Positions 1 through 8,055 of a stretch of 27,714 nucleotides of DNA are shown one piece after another. Positions within the stretch are counted from its first letter, which is position 1; the number at the start of each line of letters is the position of its first letter. The stretch lies in NCBI GenBank assembly GCA_963922315.1, contig CAWUID010000028.1, positions 1 to 27,714 on the forward strand. The letters are read 5' to 3'. The stretch is from JAHDBG01 sp963922315 (lineage in GTDB: Bacteria; Pseudomonadota; Gammaproteobacteria; Chromatiales; Chromatiaceae). The notes beneath the pieces were generated by a model. The model was given only the letters and a program-made list of their open reading frames with translations, was not told where the DNA came from and searched no databases. The position numbers were made by a program, and so were the translations under genes.

Positions 1-1505
1 CAAGCAACGGATTTCAACTCCAGTCGCCAAATCCCATTGCCGCACCGTGCCATCTGCACTGCCGCTGAGGGCAGTCTCATCATCAGGACTGATTACCACG
101 CTACTCACCGCTCTTGTATGGCCTTGCAGGCAGCGGATTTCAGCTCTAGTCGCCAAATCCCACTGCCGCACCGTGCCATCTTCACTGCCGCTGAGGACAG
201 TGTGTCCATCTGAGCTGTACAAAACGTTAGTCACACGTCCTGTATGGCCAGTCAGGCAGCAAATTTCTGCCCCAGTAGCCAGATCCCACTGATATATTTT
301 GCCATCACAACTGCTACTGAGAGCAACCTGACCATCAAGGGTGTACGCCGCACTGCGAGCCCAGCCTGTATAACCTTTTAGACAATCTAGTTCTATTCTG
401 GTCGCCAGTTTTAACTGATGCACCTTACCATCATCACTACTACCGAGGGCATTCTGACCATCTGGGCTGATTGCCAAACGGTAAATCCAGCCTGCATAAT
501 TTTGCAGGCGACCTATTTTCCCCCTAGCTGTCAGTTCCCACAGCCGCACTGTGCCATCATAACTATCGCTGAGAACAGCATGACTATCTGAGCCGGTTAT
601 CACACTATTCACCGACACTAGATGACTTTTGAGGCAGCACATTTCTTCGCCAGTTGCCAAGTCCCACTGACGCATCGTGTTATCAATGCTACCACTGAGT
701 ACAGTGTTACCATCCAAGCTGATCGTCACTTTAACCACCGGGCCTTTATGCCCCGTGAAACAACGTATTTCAGTCCCGGTCGCCAGATCCCACTGACGCA
801 TTGTGGAATCACTACAACCGCTGAACGCGGTGCGACCATCCGGGCTGAACGCCACATCGTATGCCACATCTATATCACCCTTGAAGTAGCATATTTCAGC
901 TCCAGTAGCCAAATCCCACTGCCGCACCGTGCCATCAACACTGCCGCTAAGTACTGTGTTGCCATCTGAGCTAATCGTCACATTGCACACCGATTCTGTG
1001 TGTCCTTTGAGACAGCATATTTCTATACCTGTGGACAGATCCCACTGCCGTACCGTACGGTCATCGCCACAGCTAAATATAGTACCGCCATCTGGGCTAA
1101 CCACCACGCTGCGCACCCAGTCTGTATGTCCTTGCAGACTGCGGATTTCGGCCCCAGTCACCAGATCCCATTGCCGCACCGTGCCATCAATACCGCCACC
1201 GAAGGCGGACTGGCCATCGGGGCTGTATGCCACGCTCCATACCGATTTTGTATGGCCTTGAAGGCAGCGGATTTCTGCTCCGGTCGCCAGGTCCCACTGC
1301 CGCACTGCGCCATCTGCACTGCCGCTGAGGACAAGCTGGCCATCCGGGCTGTACGCCACGCTACACACTCGACCTGCATGTCCGGTCAGACAACGAGTTT
1401 CGGCACCGGTCGCCAAGTCCCACTGCCGCACTGTGCCATCTTCACAGCCACTAAGGGCAGTCTGCCCGTCCGGACTATACGCTACAGCGATAAAATCGGT
1501 TGCGG
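1..1505 (-). repeat. Array of about 12 WD40-coding repeats, 126-bp period
   Basis: Blades recur every 126 bp (42 residues). The phrase CCCA(C/T)TG starts at 33 and 159, and the matching CCCACT at 285, which shows the exact spacing. Each unit reads roughly SPDG, then SGSxDGTVRQWDLATGAEI, then CLxGHT. The QWDLATG-coding core is almost identical between units even at synonymous sites, while the GH-to-SPDG segment varies. The eighth and ninth units (about 500-750) are the most degenerate and lack the usual GH or WD residues. The array continues beyond the left edge. Confidence 0.9.
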
Positions 1506-4281
1506 TTGGTATATTCACCACCTGGCCCAGCGGTATGTCTTGCCAGTATTGTCGTACTTGTTGTCGTTCCGATGCAGTTCCGCTGGCAAGCTGTGCCTGC
1601 CACGGTGCGGGCAACTCTGTGCCTGAGCCGCGTGCGGATGCGAGCCCTTGCGGCATACCCTGGCAATCGGTAAAGGTACACTGATCAAACGTCGCATTCG
1701 CCAGTTGGGTTTGCTGGAAGTTGCAGGCACGAAAGTGAATCCGTTCTACTTGCCAGCGATTCATCCAGGCAGCGGACAGGTTCACCTGCTGCCAGGTAAT
1801 CGGTGTGTCGGCACCGGTCATGTCCAGGCCACGCAGATCCAGGTCACTCAGGTTCGCGCCCTGTGGCAAGGTGTGATCCGGGTGCAGTTCTTGTTGCATC
1901 CGCAGACAGAACAGCCTGGCCTCTACCGCCGTCTCAGCACACAGAATCTGGTGAATGCCATGTTGCAGCTCGACCTGAGTATTGTTGCTCCGGGCAATCG
2001 CGAGCACAAACTGACGGGTTTCCCGGCTGATGGTGTGGTGGCTGAGTCGCGCCAATTGGTGTTGATCCGGCAATGCTTGCAATAATGCTTCTGCCAGAAA
2101 ATATTCAAAAAACGAGGTGTGGGCAAAGCGGAATTTATCCGCATTGTCACGCACCAGAAAGCTGGCATTTTCCAGTTCAGTATGCAGCAGGTTGCGCGCG
2201 TTGATGTGCTGCGAGGACAGGAGATGCCGGATCCCGGCATGGGTATGCGCAAACGTATCAAACCAGCTTTCCAGGTCATCCGCTGCCAGATGTTGTAAGG
2301 CATGTTGTTGCAGATGCGCCGCCAGCGCGATCAGGATTTGTTTGCGATCCTGTTTGGTCAGTAACGGGTCTTTTTCCTGATCCCGTTCGATACCGCTGTG
2401 AAACAGTTCGTCGTATACGGTCGCGATGTTGATCGGCAGGCCTTGCTGATGGCGCTGGATGAGTTCGTCCACGATCTCGGTGATAAACCGGGCCATGATC
2501 GGGCGTTTGGCCAGTCCGGGCAGGTCATGAATGTTTTGTATCAGCTCAAACGCCTGTGCCCCCTGTTCTGCACCGAGGTATTGCTGAAACAATTCCTGAA
2601 TTTTGTCCAGCGACAAGGGGGCCATGTGGTATTCCTGATACCGATTGCTGCCACTATGGCTGCGATGTGCGCCCGCGAAAAACCCTTCCTGTTCACGTAG
2701 GTCGCGAAAGAAATGGGTGCGACAGGTAAGCAACAAGCGGGTCGGGCAAACGCTGTAGTCGGCTGTTTTTGCGCGGGCTTCAGTCTGGCGTACATCGATT
2801 GGGATCAGCTCCAGAAACCGGCGATACAGCTGCACGGCGTGTTCGCGCCCGATACGATTACCGATTTCGTCCAGTCCATCAAATATCACTACGCAAGGTT
2901 CGGCCCGGATCAGATCACGCAGTTGCCCGGCACGGTTGTGTTCGGTGTGTTCCGGATCCAGCGCAATAAAGATCAGTTCGTCGATCCCGGTAGTCACCGC
3001 CTCGCCATGCCGGGTCTGCGGAATCAGGCGGCGAAAATCCAGATACACCGGGGTGGGTATCGCATCGTTCTGCTGTCTGGCATCGTGCAGTTTTTGCGCC
3101 AGGAGCTGCACTGTGACTGTCTTGCCCATGCCAAAACCACCCAGCAGGACGGTGGTACGGTAGGCTGGTGTTGCTGTACACACCCAATCGAATAAGGTCT
3201 GTACCGCTGGTATCGTGTCTGTTGTTGTGGTGTCGTCGTCTTTGTTCGGCTGTATCCGGGTTTCAATCGTCCGGTGTGGTGCCAGATCCAGGTTGCCTGA
3301 CAAGTGGCAGCAGGCAAAATCTCGCAGGGATACAGATTTCTGGCGTCGGGTCTTTTTTGGTGGAGGCTGGACTGTGCGAAAATATTGACAAATCTGATCA
3401 CGGATTTCTCGCACAAAATCATTCTTGATGGTTTCGCTCTCTAGCTCCCATAAGTATGTCAAATGAGCATAGTCTTCAACCCAGAACTTCGGATAGTTTG
3501 GTATTGTCCGGTAAGGCTTATCCAGATCATCATGTGAGTCAATCAGTTGAATAACACAGTAGGGTCGATGATCTTCCGGGCCGGGACGGCGATAAAATTC
3601 CGTTGCTTCGCGCTGGCAATCCTCACTCCGACACCACTTTTCACTCGTCATAAACAAGGCAAAATCAGAATCCCGGGCCGCTGGCAAATACTGATCCGCC
3701 ATGCGGTTGATGTTGCCCCGCATATCCCGCCGGTCAAACCACACCTTGGTGGTGAAGCCCTGGCAGGACTTCAACTTTTGTTCGAGACATCCGACGAACT
3801 CATCCAGATAGCCTTCAATGGATTCGTTCTCCCAGGCATGGCTGATGAAAACCTGATATTCAGGCGGTTTCTGCATGGCTGGCTCAACAGCCTCGTGAGG
3901 TGTTGCCCGCACCGAATCAGCACTGACCTGTGCCTTTAATCCGCTCATCTCTTGTTGCTGCAATGCCTGCTGATGCCACTCAATCCGGAACGCTTGTTTG
4001 GTTGATATCAGGCGTAACAGGGGCAAGTGATCACCCGTCGGAATATCCCGTACCGCTTCGTTAATTCGCTGGATGCGCTTGCGGATGACCGCCGCATCCG
4101 GCACCGCACCTTCCCGATCAGCAAGTTGTGCCAATACCGCTTGTTTGTTCGCCAGGCTGACACCAGGCTCCTCACCCTCATGAGGCTCGCAGTCAAACAC
4201 CGCCTGCAGCAGCGGCCAGCAAACCGGTGGCACTTCCTGCCGGAGTGTGTTCTGGTAATGTTCGTAAAAGCTGTGTGTCAT
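1..4281 (-). CDS. TIR/SEFIR-NACHT-pentapeptide-WD40 STAND protein (3' end outside window)
   Basis: The frame stays open for 1427 codons from the ATG at 4281 to the window edge; an AGGAG at 4289-4293 fixes the start. Residues 1-138 are an unassigned N-terminal region. A TIR/SEFIR-like domain follows from about 140, with FISHAW (145-150) and WCRSE, where E220 is the likely catalytic glutamate. The NACHT ATPase has Walker A GGFGMGKT (K387), Walker B FDGLDE (D468-E472), a TCR sensor-like motif, and the family's closing FAHTSFFEYF (H721). Pentapeptide-like A(N/D)LxxLDL segments occupy about 804-871, and WD40 blades run from about 928 to the edge (12 seen, the last cut). In known STAND proteins the repeats sense a trigger, NACHT oligomerises and TIR degrades NAD+ or signals; a phage-defence role is inferred. 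The total length is unknown. Confidence 0.9.
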   Translation of the reverse strand, partial: MTHSFYEHYQNTLRQEVPPVCWPLLQAVFDCEPHEGEEPGVSLANKQAVLAQLADREGAVPDAAVIRKRIQRINEAVRDIPTGDHLPLLRLISTKQAFRIEWHQQALQQQEMSGLKAQVSADSVRATPHEAVEPAMQKPPEYQVFISHAWENESIEGYLDEFVGCLEQKLKSCQGFTTKVWFDRRDMRGNINRMADQYLPAARDSDFALFMTSEKWCRSEDCQREATEFYRRPGPEDHRPYCVIQLIDSHDDLDKPYRTIPNYPKFWVEDYAHLTYLWELESETIKNDFVREIRDQICQYFRTVQPPPKKTRRQKSVSLRDFACCHLSGNLDLAPHRTIETRIQPNKDDDTTTTDTIPAVQTLFDWVCTATPAYRTTVLLGGFGMGKTVTVQLLAQKLHDARQQNDAIPTPVYLDFRRLIPQTRHGEAVTTGIDELIFIALDPEHTEHNRAGQLRDLIRAEPCVVIFDGLDEIGNRIGREHAVQLYRRFLELIPIDVRQTEARAKTADYSVCPTRLLLTCRTHFFRDLREQEGFFAGAHRSHSGSNRYQEYHMAPLSLDKIQELFQQYLGAEQGAQAFELIQNIHDLPGLAKRPIMARFITEIVDELIQRHQQGLPINIATVYDELFHSGIERDQEKDPLLTKQDRKQILIALAAHLQQHALQHLAADDLESWFDTFAHTHAGIRHLLSSQHINARNLLHTELENASFLVRDNADKFRFAHTSFFEYFLAEALLQALPDQHQLARLSHHTISRETRQFVLAIARSNNTQVELQHGIHQILCAETAVEARLFCLRMQQELHPDHTLPQGANLSDLDLRGLDMTGADTPITWQQVNLSAAWMNRWQVERIHFRACNFQQTQLANATFDQCTFTDCQGMPQGLASARGSGTELPAPWQAQLASGTASERQQVRQYWQDIPLGQVVNIPTATDFIAVAYSPDGQTALSGCEDGTVRQWDLATGAETRCLTGHAGRVCSVAYSPDGQLVLSGSADGAVRQWDLATGAEIRCLQGHTKSVWSVAYSPDGQSAFGGGIDGTVRQWDLVTGAEIRSLQGHTDWVRSVVVSPDGGTIFSCGDDRTVRQWDLSTGIEICCLKGHTESVCNVTISSDGNTVLSGSVDGTVRQWDLATGAEICYFKGDIDVAYDVAFSPDGRTAFSGCSDSTMRQWDLATGTEIRCFTGHKGPVVKVTISLDGNTVLSGSIDNTMRQWDLATGEEMCCLKSHLVSVNSVITGSDSHAVLSDSYDGTVRLWELTARGKIGRLQNYAGWIYRLAISPDGQNALGSSDDGKVHQLKLATRIELDCLKGYTGWARSAAYTLDGQVALSSSCDGKIYQWDLATGAEICCLTGHTGRVTNVLYSSDGHTVLSGSEDGTVRQWDLATRAEIRCLQGHTRAVSSVVISPDDETALSGSADGTVRQWDLATGVEIRCL

Positions 4282-4317
4282 GGTCAGGCTCCTGAGCTTA
4301 TCTCGTCACTGAATGTC

Positions 4318-4346
4318 ACAATAATTTAATACTGTGACAAAATCAA
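4318..4346 (-). promoter_or_regulatory. Candidate sigma70 promoter overlapping an inverted repeat
   Basis: On the minus strand, TTGATT (4346-4341) is followed by a 17-base spacer and TATTGT (4323-4318), about 30 bases ahead of the ribosome binding site of the TIR-NACHT gene. Overlapping it is a perfect inverted repeat, TGTCACA (4314-4320) and TGTGACA (4333-4339), separated by 12 AT-rich bases. That arrangement suits a repressor or activator site controlling one or both divergent genes. It was found by eye, and no regulator is assigned. Confidence 0.4.
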
Positions 4347-4487
4347 TATGTTTTCGATCAGGCACCACCTGGCCGCATCAGCAATTGCAACACCAGGGCC
4401 ACACACTTAAACTGACTGGCTGGTTTTACCACCCGACCCTGCTCACCGGACCAACCCCACAAAGACCCGCAGACAGGAATACCCGAC

Positions 4488-5471
4488 ATGCCACGCAAAC
4501 TGATCAGCTTTGACTGGGCGATGAAAAAACTGCTCAGAAGCAAGGCAAATTTTGACATTCTGGCAGGCTTTCTGAGCGAGCTGCTGAAAGAAGATATTCA
4601 GATCATTGAAATCCTGGAAAGTGAAAGCAACAAACAACATAGCCAGGATAAGTTTAACCGGGTCGATCTCAAGGTTAAAAATCAGAAAGATGAAATCATT
4701 ATCATTGAGGTGCAGCACGAACGTGAGTTTGATTATCTGCAAAGAATCCTGTTCGGTACCTCAAAGGTGATTACTGAGCATCTGGACGAAAATGAACCTT
4801 ACTCAAACGTTGTGAAAGTCATTTCTGTCAATATCCTCTATTTCGATTTAGGCCAGGGTAAAGATTATGTGTATCATGGCAAAACGACCTTTCTCGGCCT
4901 GCATCATCAGGACACGCTGGAATTATCTCAGAATCAGCAAAAACTTTATGAAAAAAGTCAAATCAATGAGATATTTCCGGAATATTATCTGATCAAAGTG
5001 AATAACTTTAATGATATTGCACGAGATAATTTAGATGAATGGATATACTTTCTGAAACATGAAGAAATCAAAGAAGACTTCCAGGCAAAAGGCCTGAAAA
5101 AGGCGAAGCAGGAACTGGATATTCTGAAGTTACCTGAAACAGAACGCCTGGCTTATTCAAGATATCAGGATGATATGCATTACCAGGCCAGTATGGTTGA
5201 ATCGTCTTATACTGTAGGCGTTCATAAAGGTATAGAGGAAGGGATGCAGCAGGGCATTAAAGAAGGGATGAAGCAAGGCAGACAGCAAGGCATCAAAGAA
5301 GGTATAGCGCAAGGCTTGCAGCAAGGGAAAGAAGCCGGGATACAAGCAGGCATCAAACAGCGCAATATAGAAATAGCGATGAATCTGTTAGCCGCAGGTC
5401 AGCTTGATACAAAAACGATTGCTGACATCACTGGCCTCTCCGTGCAGGAAATCACAACATTAGCGACATAA
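4488..5471 (+). CDS. Rpn-family PD-(D/E)XK nuclease / transposase-like protein, copy 1
   Basis: This 327-residue protein belongs to the Rpn (recombination-promoting nuclease) family, related to transposase_31/PD-(D/E)XK proteins. The start KLISFDWAMKKLLRSKANF is typical of the family. The nuclease core shows NRVDLKVK (D60) and IIEVQ (E74, Q76), matching the D...(D/E)xQ active site. The C-terminal tail has eleven Gxxx tetrapeptides (about residues 248-291), then a short helical domain. Family members such as E. coli RpnA are DNA endonucleases that promote RecA-independent recombination, and some are linked to phage defence. It diverges from the TIR-NACHT gene and is paralogous to two genes at the right end of the window. 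AGGA lies about 9 bases before the ATG. Confidence 0.88.
   Translation: MPRKLISFDWAMKKLLRSKANFDILAGFLSELLKEDIQIIEILESESNKQHSQDKFNRVDLKVKNQKDEIIIIEVQHEREFDYLQRILFGTSKVITEHLDENEPYSNVVKVISVNILYFDLGQGKDYVYHGKTTFLGLHHQDTLELSQNQQKLYEKSQINEIFPEYYLIKVNNFNDIARDNLDEWIYFLKHEEIKEDFQAKGLKKAKQELDILKLPETERLAYSRYQDDMHYQASMVESSYTVGVHKGIEEGMQQGIKEGMKQGRQQGIKEGIAQGLQQGKEAGIQAGIKQRNIEIAMNLLAAGQLDTKTIADITGLSVQEITTLAT
5229..5360 (+). repeat. Gly-x-x-x tetrapeptide coding repeat in Rpn copy 1
   Basis: Eleven consecutive 12-bp units encode G-x-x-x tetrapeptides such as GIKE, GMQQ and GLQQ. The two paralogues have a shorter, differently built linker at the same position, so this is a length-variable region between the nuclease core and the C-terminal module. 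Confidence 0.8.
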
Positions 5472-5550
5472 TCCATACTTAACGAAGTTATGCAATTATC
5501 TGGCGCGTAACCACCCTCTCATATCACATCGGCCAACAGGAGAATCTCAG

Positions 5551-6276
5551 ATGGCAGGCCATAGTAAATGGGCAAATATCAAACACAAAAAGGCAGCAAA
5601 TGACAAAAAGCGCGGCAAGCTCTGGTCTAAGCTGATCAAGGAGGTCACTGTAGCCGCTCGCCAGGGTGGCGGCGATATCAGCGCAAACCCGCGCCTGCGC
5701 CTGGCAGTTGATAAGGCAAAAGCCGGCAATATGCCGAATGATACGATCGACCGGGCAGTGAAACGCGGCGCTGGTGGTGAGGATACCGGTAATTTTGACG
5801 AAATCCGTTACGAAGGCTATGCGCCGGGCGGCATCGCTGTTCTGGTCGATTGCCTGACTGACAATCGCAACCGCACAGCCTCCGAAGTGCGCCATGCCTT
5901 CACTAAACATGGCGGCAATCTGGGCACGGATGGCTCAGTCGCTTATCTGTTTCAGAAACAAGGCATTCTGAGCTATGCCCCGGGCGCCAACGAAGAGGCC
6001 TTGCTGGAACTGGCGCTGGAGTTGGGCGCGGAAGATGTGATGAAGCATGATGACGACTCTGTTGATGTGTATACCAGTGCCGAAGAGTTTCATGCGGTAC
6101 ACGACGGCCTGACAGCCGCAGACCAGGTACCGGATCATGCCGAAATCGCCTTTACTGCCGAAACACAGATCAGCCTGGAGGGTGAAGCCGCTGAGAAGGT
6201 CCTGCGCCTGATTGACTTTCTTGAAGATCTGGACGATGTGCAATCTGTTTATACAAATGCTGATCTCGCAGACTAA
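5551..6276 (+). CDS. yebC: YebC/PmpR-family protein
   Basis: 241 residues with the hallmark start MAGHSKWANIKHKKAA and full family length. YebC proteins were described as DNA-binding regulators (PmpR type); more recent work assigns members of the family a role in helping ribosomes through stalling motifs such as polyproline. Which role applies here cannot be read from sequence. AGGAG at 5538-5542 lies 8 bases before the ATG. It leads the yebC-ruvC-ruvA cluster, the usual gammaproteobacterial order, although the aspS gene that often precedes it is replaced here by an rpn gene. Confidence 0.97.
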   Translation: MAGHSKWANIKHKKAANDKKRGKLWSKLIKEVTVAARQGGGDISANPRLRLAVDKAKAGNMPNDTIDRAVKRGAGGEDTGNFDEIRYEGYAPGGIAVLVDCLTDNRNRTASEVRHAFTKHGGNLGTDGSVAYLFQKQGILSYAPGANEEALLELALELGAEDVMKHDDDSVDVYTSAEEFHAVHDGLTAADQVPDHAEIAFTAETQISLEGEAAEKVLRLIDFLEDLDDVQSVYTNADLAD

Positions 6277-6285
6277 CTTCTTCTG

Positions 6286-6771
6286 ATGCGTGTTTTAGGC
6301 ATAGACCCGGGGTCACGTGCCACCGGGTATGGTGTGATACAAAGCCACCGCCAGACCAGTACCTATCTGGCCAGTGGCTGTATCCGCACAGAAAGCAAAG
6401 ATTTTCCGGCGCGACTGGGCGAAATCTTCAGCCAGCTCAGTGCAGTAATTGCAGCAACCCGACCGGAGCAGGTCGCAGTCGAACAGGTATTCGTCGCCAA
6501 AAACGCAAATGCGGCACTCAAGCTGGGGCAGGCGCGTGGCGCGGCGATCACAGCAGCCGTCACGCAACAATTACCGGTCTTTGAATACAGCGCGCGTGCA
6601 GTCAAACAAGCACTGGTCGGTACCGGCGCAGCCGACAAAACTCAGGTGCAACATATGGTGCAATTGATGTTAGGCCAGCAGCGCCAGATGGGCCTGGACG
6701 AATCAGATGCACTGGCTGTCGCTCTGTGTCATGCGCACCACCAACATTTTTTCAGCCGGGTGAATCAATGA
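6286..6771 (+). CDS. ruvC: Holliday junction resolvase RuvC
   Basis: 161 residues, slightly shorter than many homologues at the C-terminus. RuvC cleaves Holliday junctions symmetrically within the RuvABC complex during recombination and fork repair. All four catalytic acids are at canonical positions: D7 in GIDPGS, E66 in VAVEQVF, and D138 and D141 in LDESDALA. The ATG lies nine bases after the yebC stop, and the stop overlaps the ruvA start as ATGA (6768-6771), indicating translational coupling. Confidence 0.98.
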   Translation: MRVLGIDPGSRATGYGVIQSHRQTSTYLASGCIRTESKDFPARLGEIFSQLSAVIAATRPEQVAVEQVFVAKNANAALKLGQARGAAITAAVTQQLPVFEYSARAVKQALVGTGAADKTQVQHMVQLMLGQQRQMGLDESDALAVALCHAHHQHFFSRVNQ

Positions 6772-7376
6772 TCGGATTATTACGTGGCCAGGTCGCGCAT
6801 AAACAACCCCCGATGCTGATACTGGATGTACAGGGCGTGGGTTATGAATTGCAGGCCCCCATGTCAACCTTTTATCAATTGCCGACAGAAGAGGTGCCTG
6901 TCACCTTGTATACCCACCTGGCGGTCCGGGAAGATGCTCAGATACTGTACGGCTTCGCGAACCTGGCTGAGCGCACCCTGTTCCGGACACTGCTGAAGGT
7001 GAATGGCGTCGGCGGCAAGATGGCACTGGCAATCCTGTCCGGCATGAGTCATACCGAATTTACCCAGGCCATCCAGACTGGCAATGTGGCCGCTCTGACC
7101 GGACTCCCCGGGGTTGGCAAAAAAACTGCCGAACGCCTGATCCTCGATATGAAGGATCGTTTACCCGGCACTACCGTCCCGGCCCAACCCGGCAGCACCA
7201 CACAACCTGCCACACCAGCACCCGCAACCAGCGGTGCTCGTAATGATGCTCTCGGTGCCCTGCTCGCCCTCGGTTACAAGCCTGCCGAAGCACAACGCAT
7301 GTTAAAGACCATTACCGATGACACTCTGCCAGTTGAAGATATGATCCGGCAGGCACTGCAAACCACCCGCACATGA
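6768..7376 (+). CDS. ruvA: Holliday junction branch migration protein RuvA
   Basis: 202 residues from the ATG at 6768, the normal family length. The start MIGLLRGQV is standard, so a longer reading from 6726 inside ruvC is rejected. RuvA binds the four-way junction as a tetramer and loads the RuvB motor. The N-terminal barrel covers about residues 1-64. Two helix-hairpin-helix motifs follow (VNGVGGKMALAIL and LPGVGKKTAERL), then a low-complexity Pro/Thr/Ala linker and the RuvB-contacting domain with ALGYKPAEA. The ruvB gene that usually follows is missing here; a toxin-antitoxin pair occupies that place. Confidence 0.98.
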   Translation: MIGLLRGQVAHKQPPMLILDVQGVGYELQAPMSTFYQLPTEEVPVTLYTHLAVREDAQILYGFANLAERTLFRTLLKVNGVGGKMALAILSGMSHTEFTQAIQTGNVAALTGLPGVGKKTAERLILDMKDRLPGTTVPAQPGSTTQPATPAPATSGARNDALGALLALGYKPAEAQRMLKTITDDTLPVEDMIRQALQTTRT

Positions 7377-7431
7377 GACTGATTAAAAGTCATTATTTGA
7401 CAACAGCAGACTCTGTACATACCATCAAGTG

Positions 7432-7701
7432 ATGAAACAAATTGTTTGGGATGAAGCAAAAGCAGCAGCAATCAAGGCAAATCATGCTCGGAATATCACC
7501 TTTGAACGCTGCGTTATAGCTATTGAAAATGGTGACATCTTAGATGACCGGGAGAACCCTGTGCGCGATGGTCAGCGCATTCTGGTTCTTGAAATAGATG
7601 ACTATGCTTATGTCACCCCTTATGTTGAAGATCAGGAAAGCATTTATCTTAAGACCGTTTATCCCTCGCGAAAATATACCAGAAAATTTCTTAACAGGTA
7701 A
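7432..7701 (+). CDS. BrnT-like toxin of a type II toxin-antitoxin pair
   Basis: 89 residues from ATG 7432; a GTG one codon upstream is an alternative start. The layout resembles BrnT-type RNase toxins: an N-terminal W-D-E-A-K motif (IVWDEAKAAAIKANHARN), a central FERCVIAIENGDIL stretch, and a C-terminal Y-P-S-R-K-Y-TRKF basic end. The partner gene starts three bases after the stop and encodes a ribbon-helix-helix antitoxin. The pair lies between ruvA and pilW and has more AT-rich codons than either, suggesting later insertion. The toxin subfamily is uncertain. Confidence 0.65.
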   Translation: MKQIVWDEAKAAAIKANHARNITFERCVIAIENGDILDDRENPVRDGQRILVLEIDDYAYVTPYVEDQESIYLKTVYPSRKYTRKFLNR

Positions 7702-7704
7702 ACC

Positions 7705-7992
7705 ATGAACGAACATAAACCACTCATCGGCACCTATCTCGGAGACGAAGAAAAAAGCCTTATCGAAGCCATTGAAAATGGTGAATATGATGATGGCAAA
7801 AGTTTACTGACTTCAGAACGGAAACAGAAACTTCAGGAAGCTGCTCGCAATACCAGTAATGGTAAACGTACGAAAATAACCATTCGTGTAGATTATAACG
7901 ACTTATCTCAACTAAAATCTAAAGCCCTCCATCAGGGGATCCCATACCAAACACTGATCAACTCTATTCTGCATCAGGCAGCCCGATCATAA
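7705..7992 (+). CDS. CopG-like (ribbon-helix-helix) antitoxin
   Basis: 95 residues. The C-terminal half has the typical RHH antitoxin pattern: KITIRVDYNDLSQLKSKA, then GIPYQTLINSILHQ. This is the form in which CopG/BrnA-type antitoxins bind operator DNA as dimers, while the N-terminal acidic half would neutralise the toxin. It is encoded downstream of the toxin with a three-base gap. That toxin-first order is usual for brnTA-type pairs. Autoregulation is expected from the family, but no operator could be defined in the 50 bases upstream of the toxin. Confidence 0.75.
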   Translation: MNEHKPLIGTYLGDEEKSLIEAIENGEYDDGKSLLTSERKQKLQEAARNTSNGKRTKITIRVDYNDLSQLKSKALHQGIPYQTLINSILHQAARS

Positions 7993-8055
7993 GGCACAAA
8001 AACCAACATTATTGATAGCTGCCTCCAGAACTCAGATCAAGGTGACCTGAGCCAG

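Noticed and set aside
1..1505. Regularly spaced repeats resembling a CRISPR or satellite array
   Set aside because: The 126-bp period is in frame, encodes WD40 blades, and the variable parts are coding, not spacers.
622..2085. Several plus-strand open frames (for example 1000-1626 and 1648-2085) opposite the large minus-strand gene
   Set aside because: They are antisense to well-supported WD40 and NACHT coding sequence; their repetitive residues mirror the 126-bp repeats and they show no domain of their own.
7377..8055. Possible decayed ruvB between ruvA and pilW
   Set aside because: No Walker A or other RuvB motif appears in any frame; the stretch is filled by two intact small genes.
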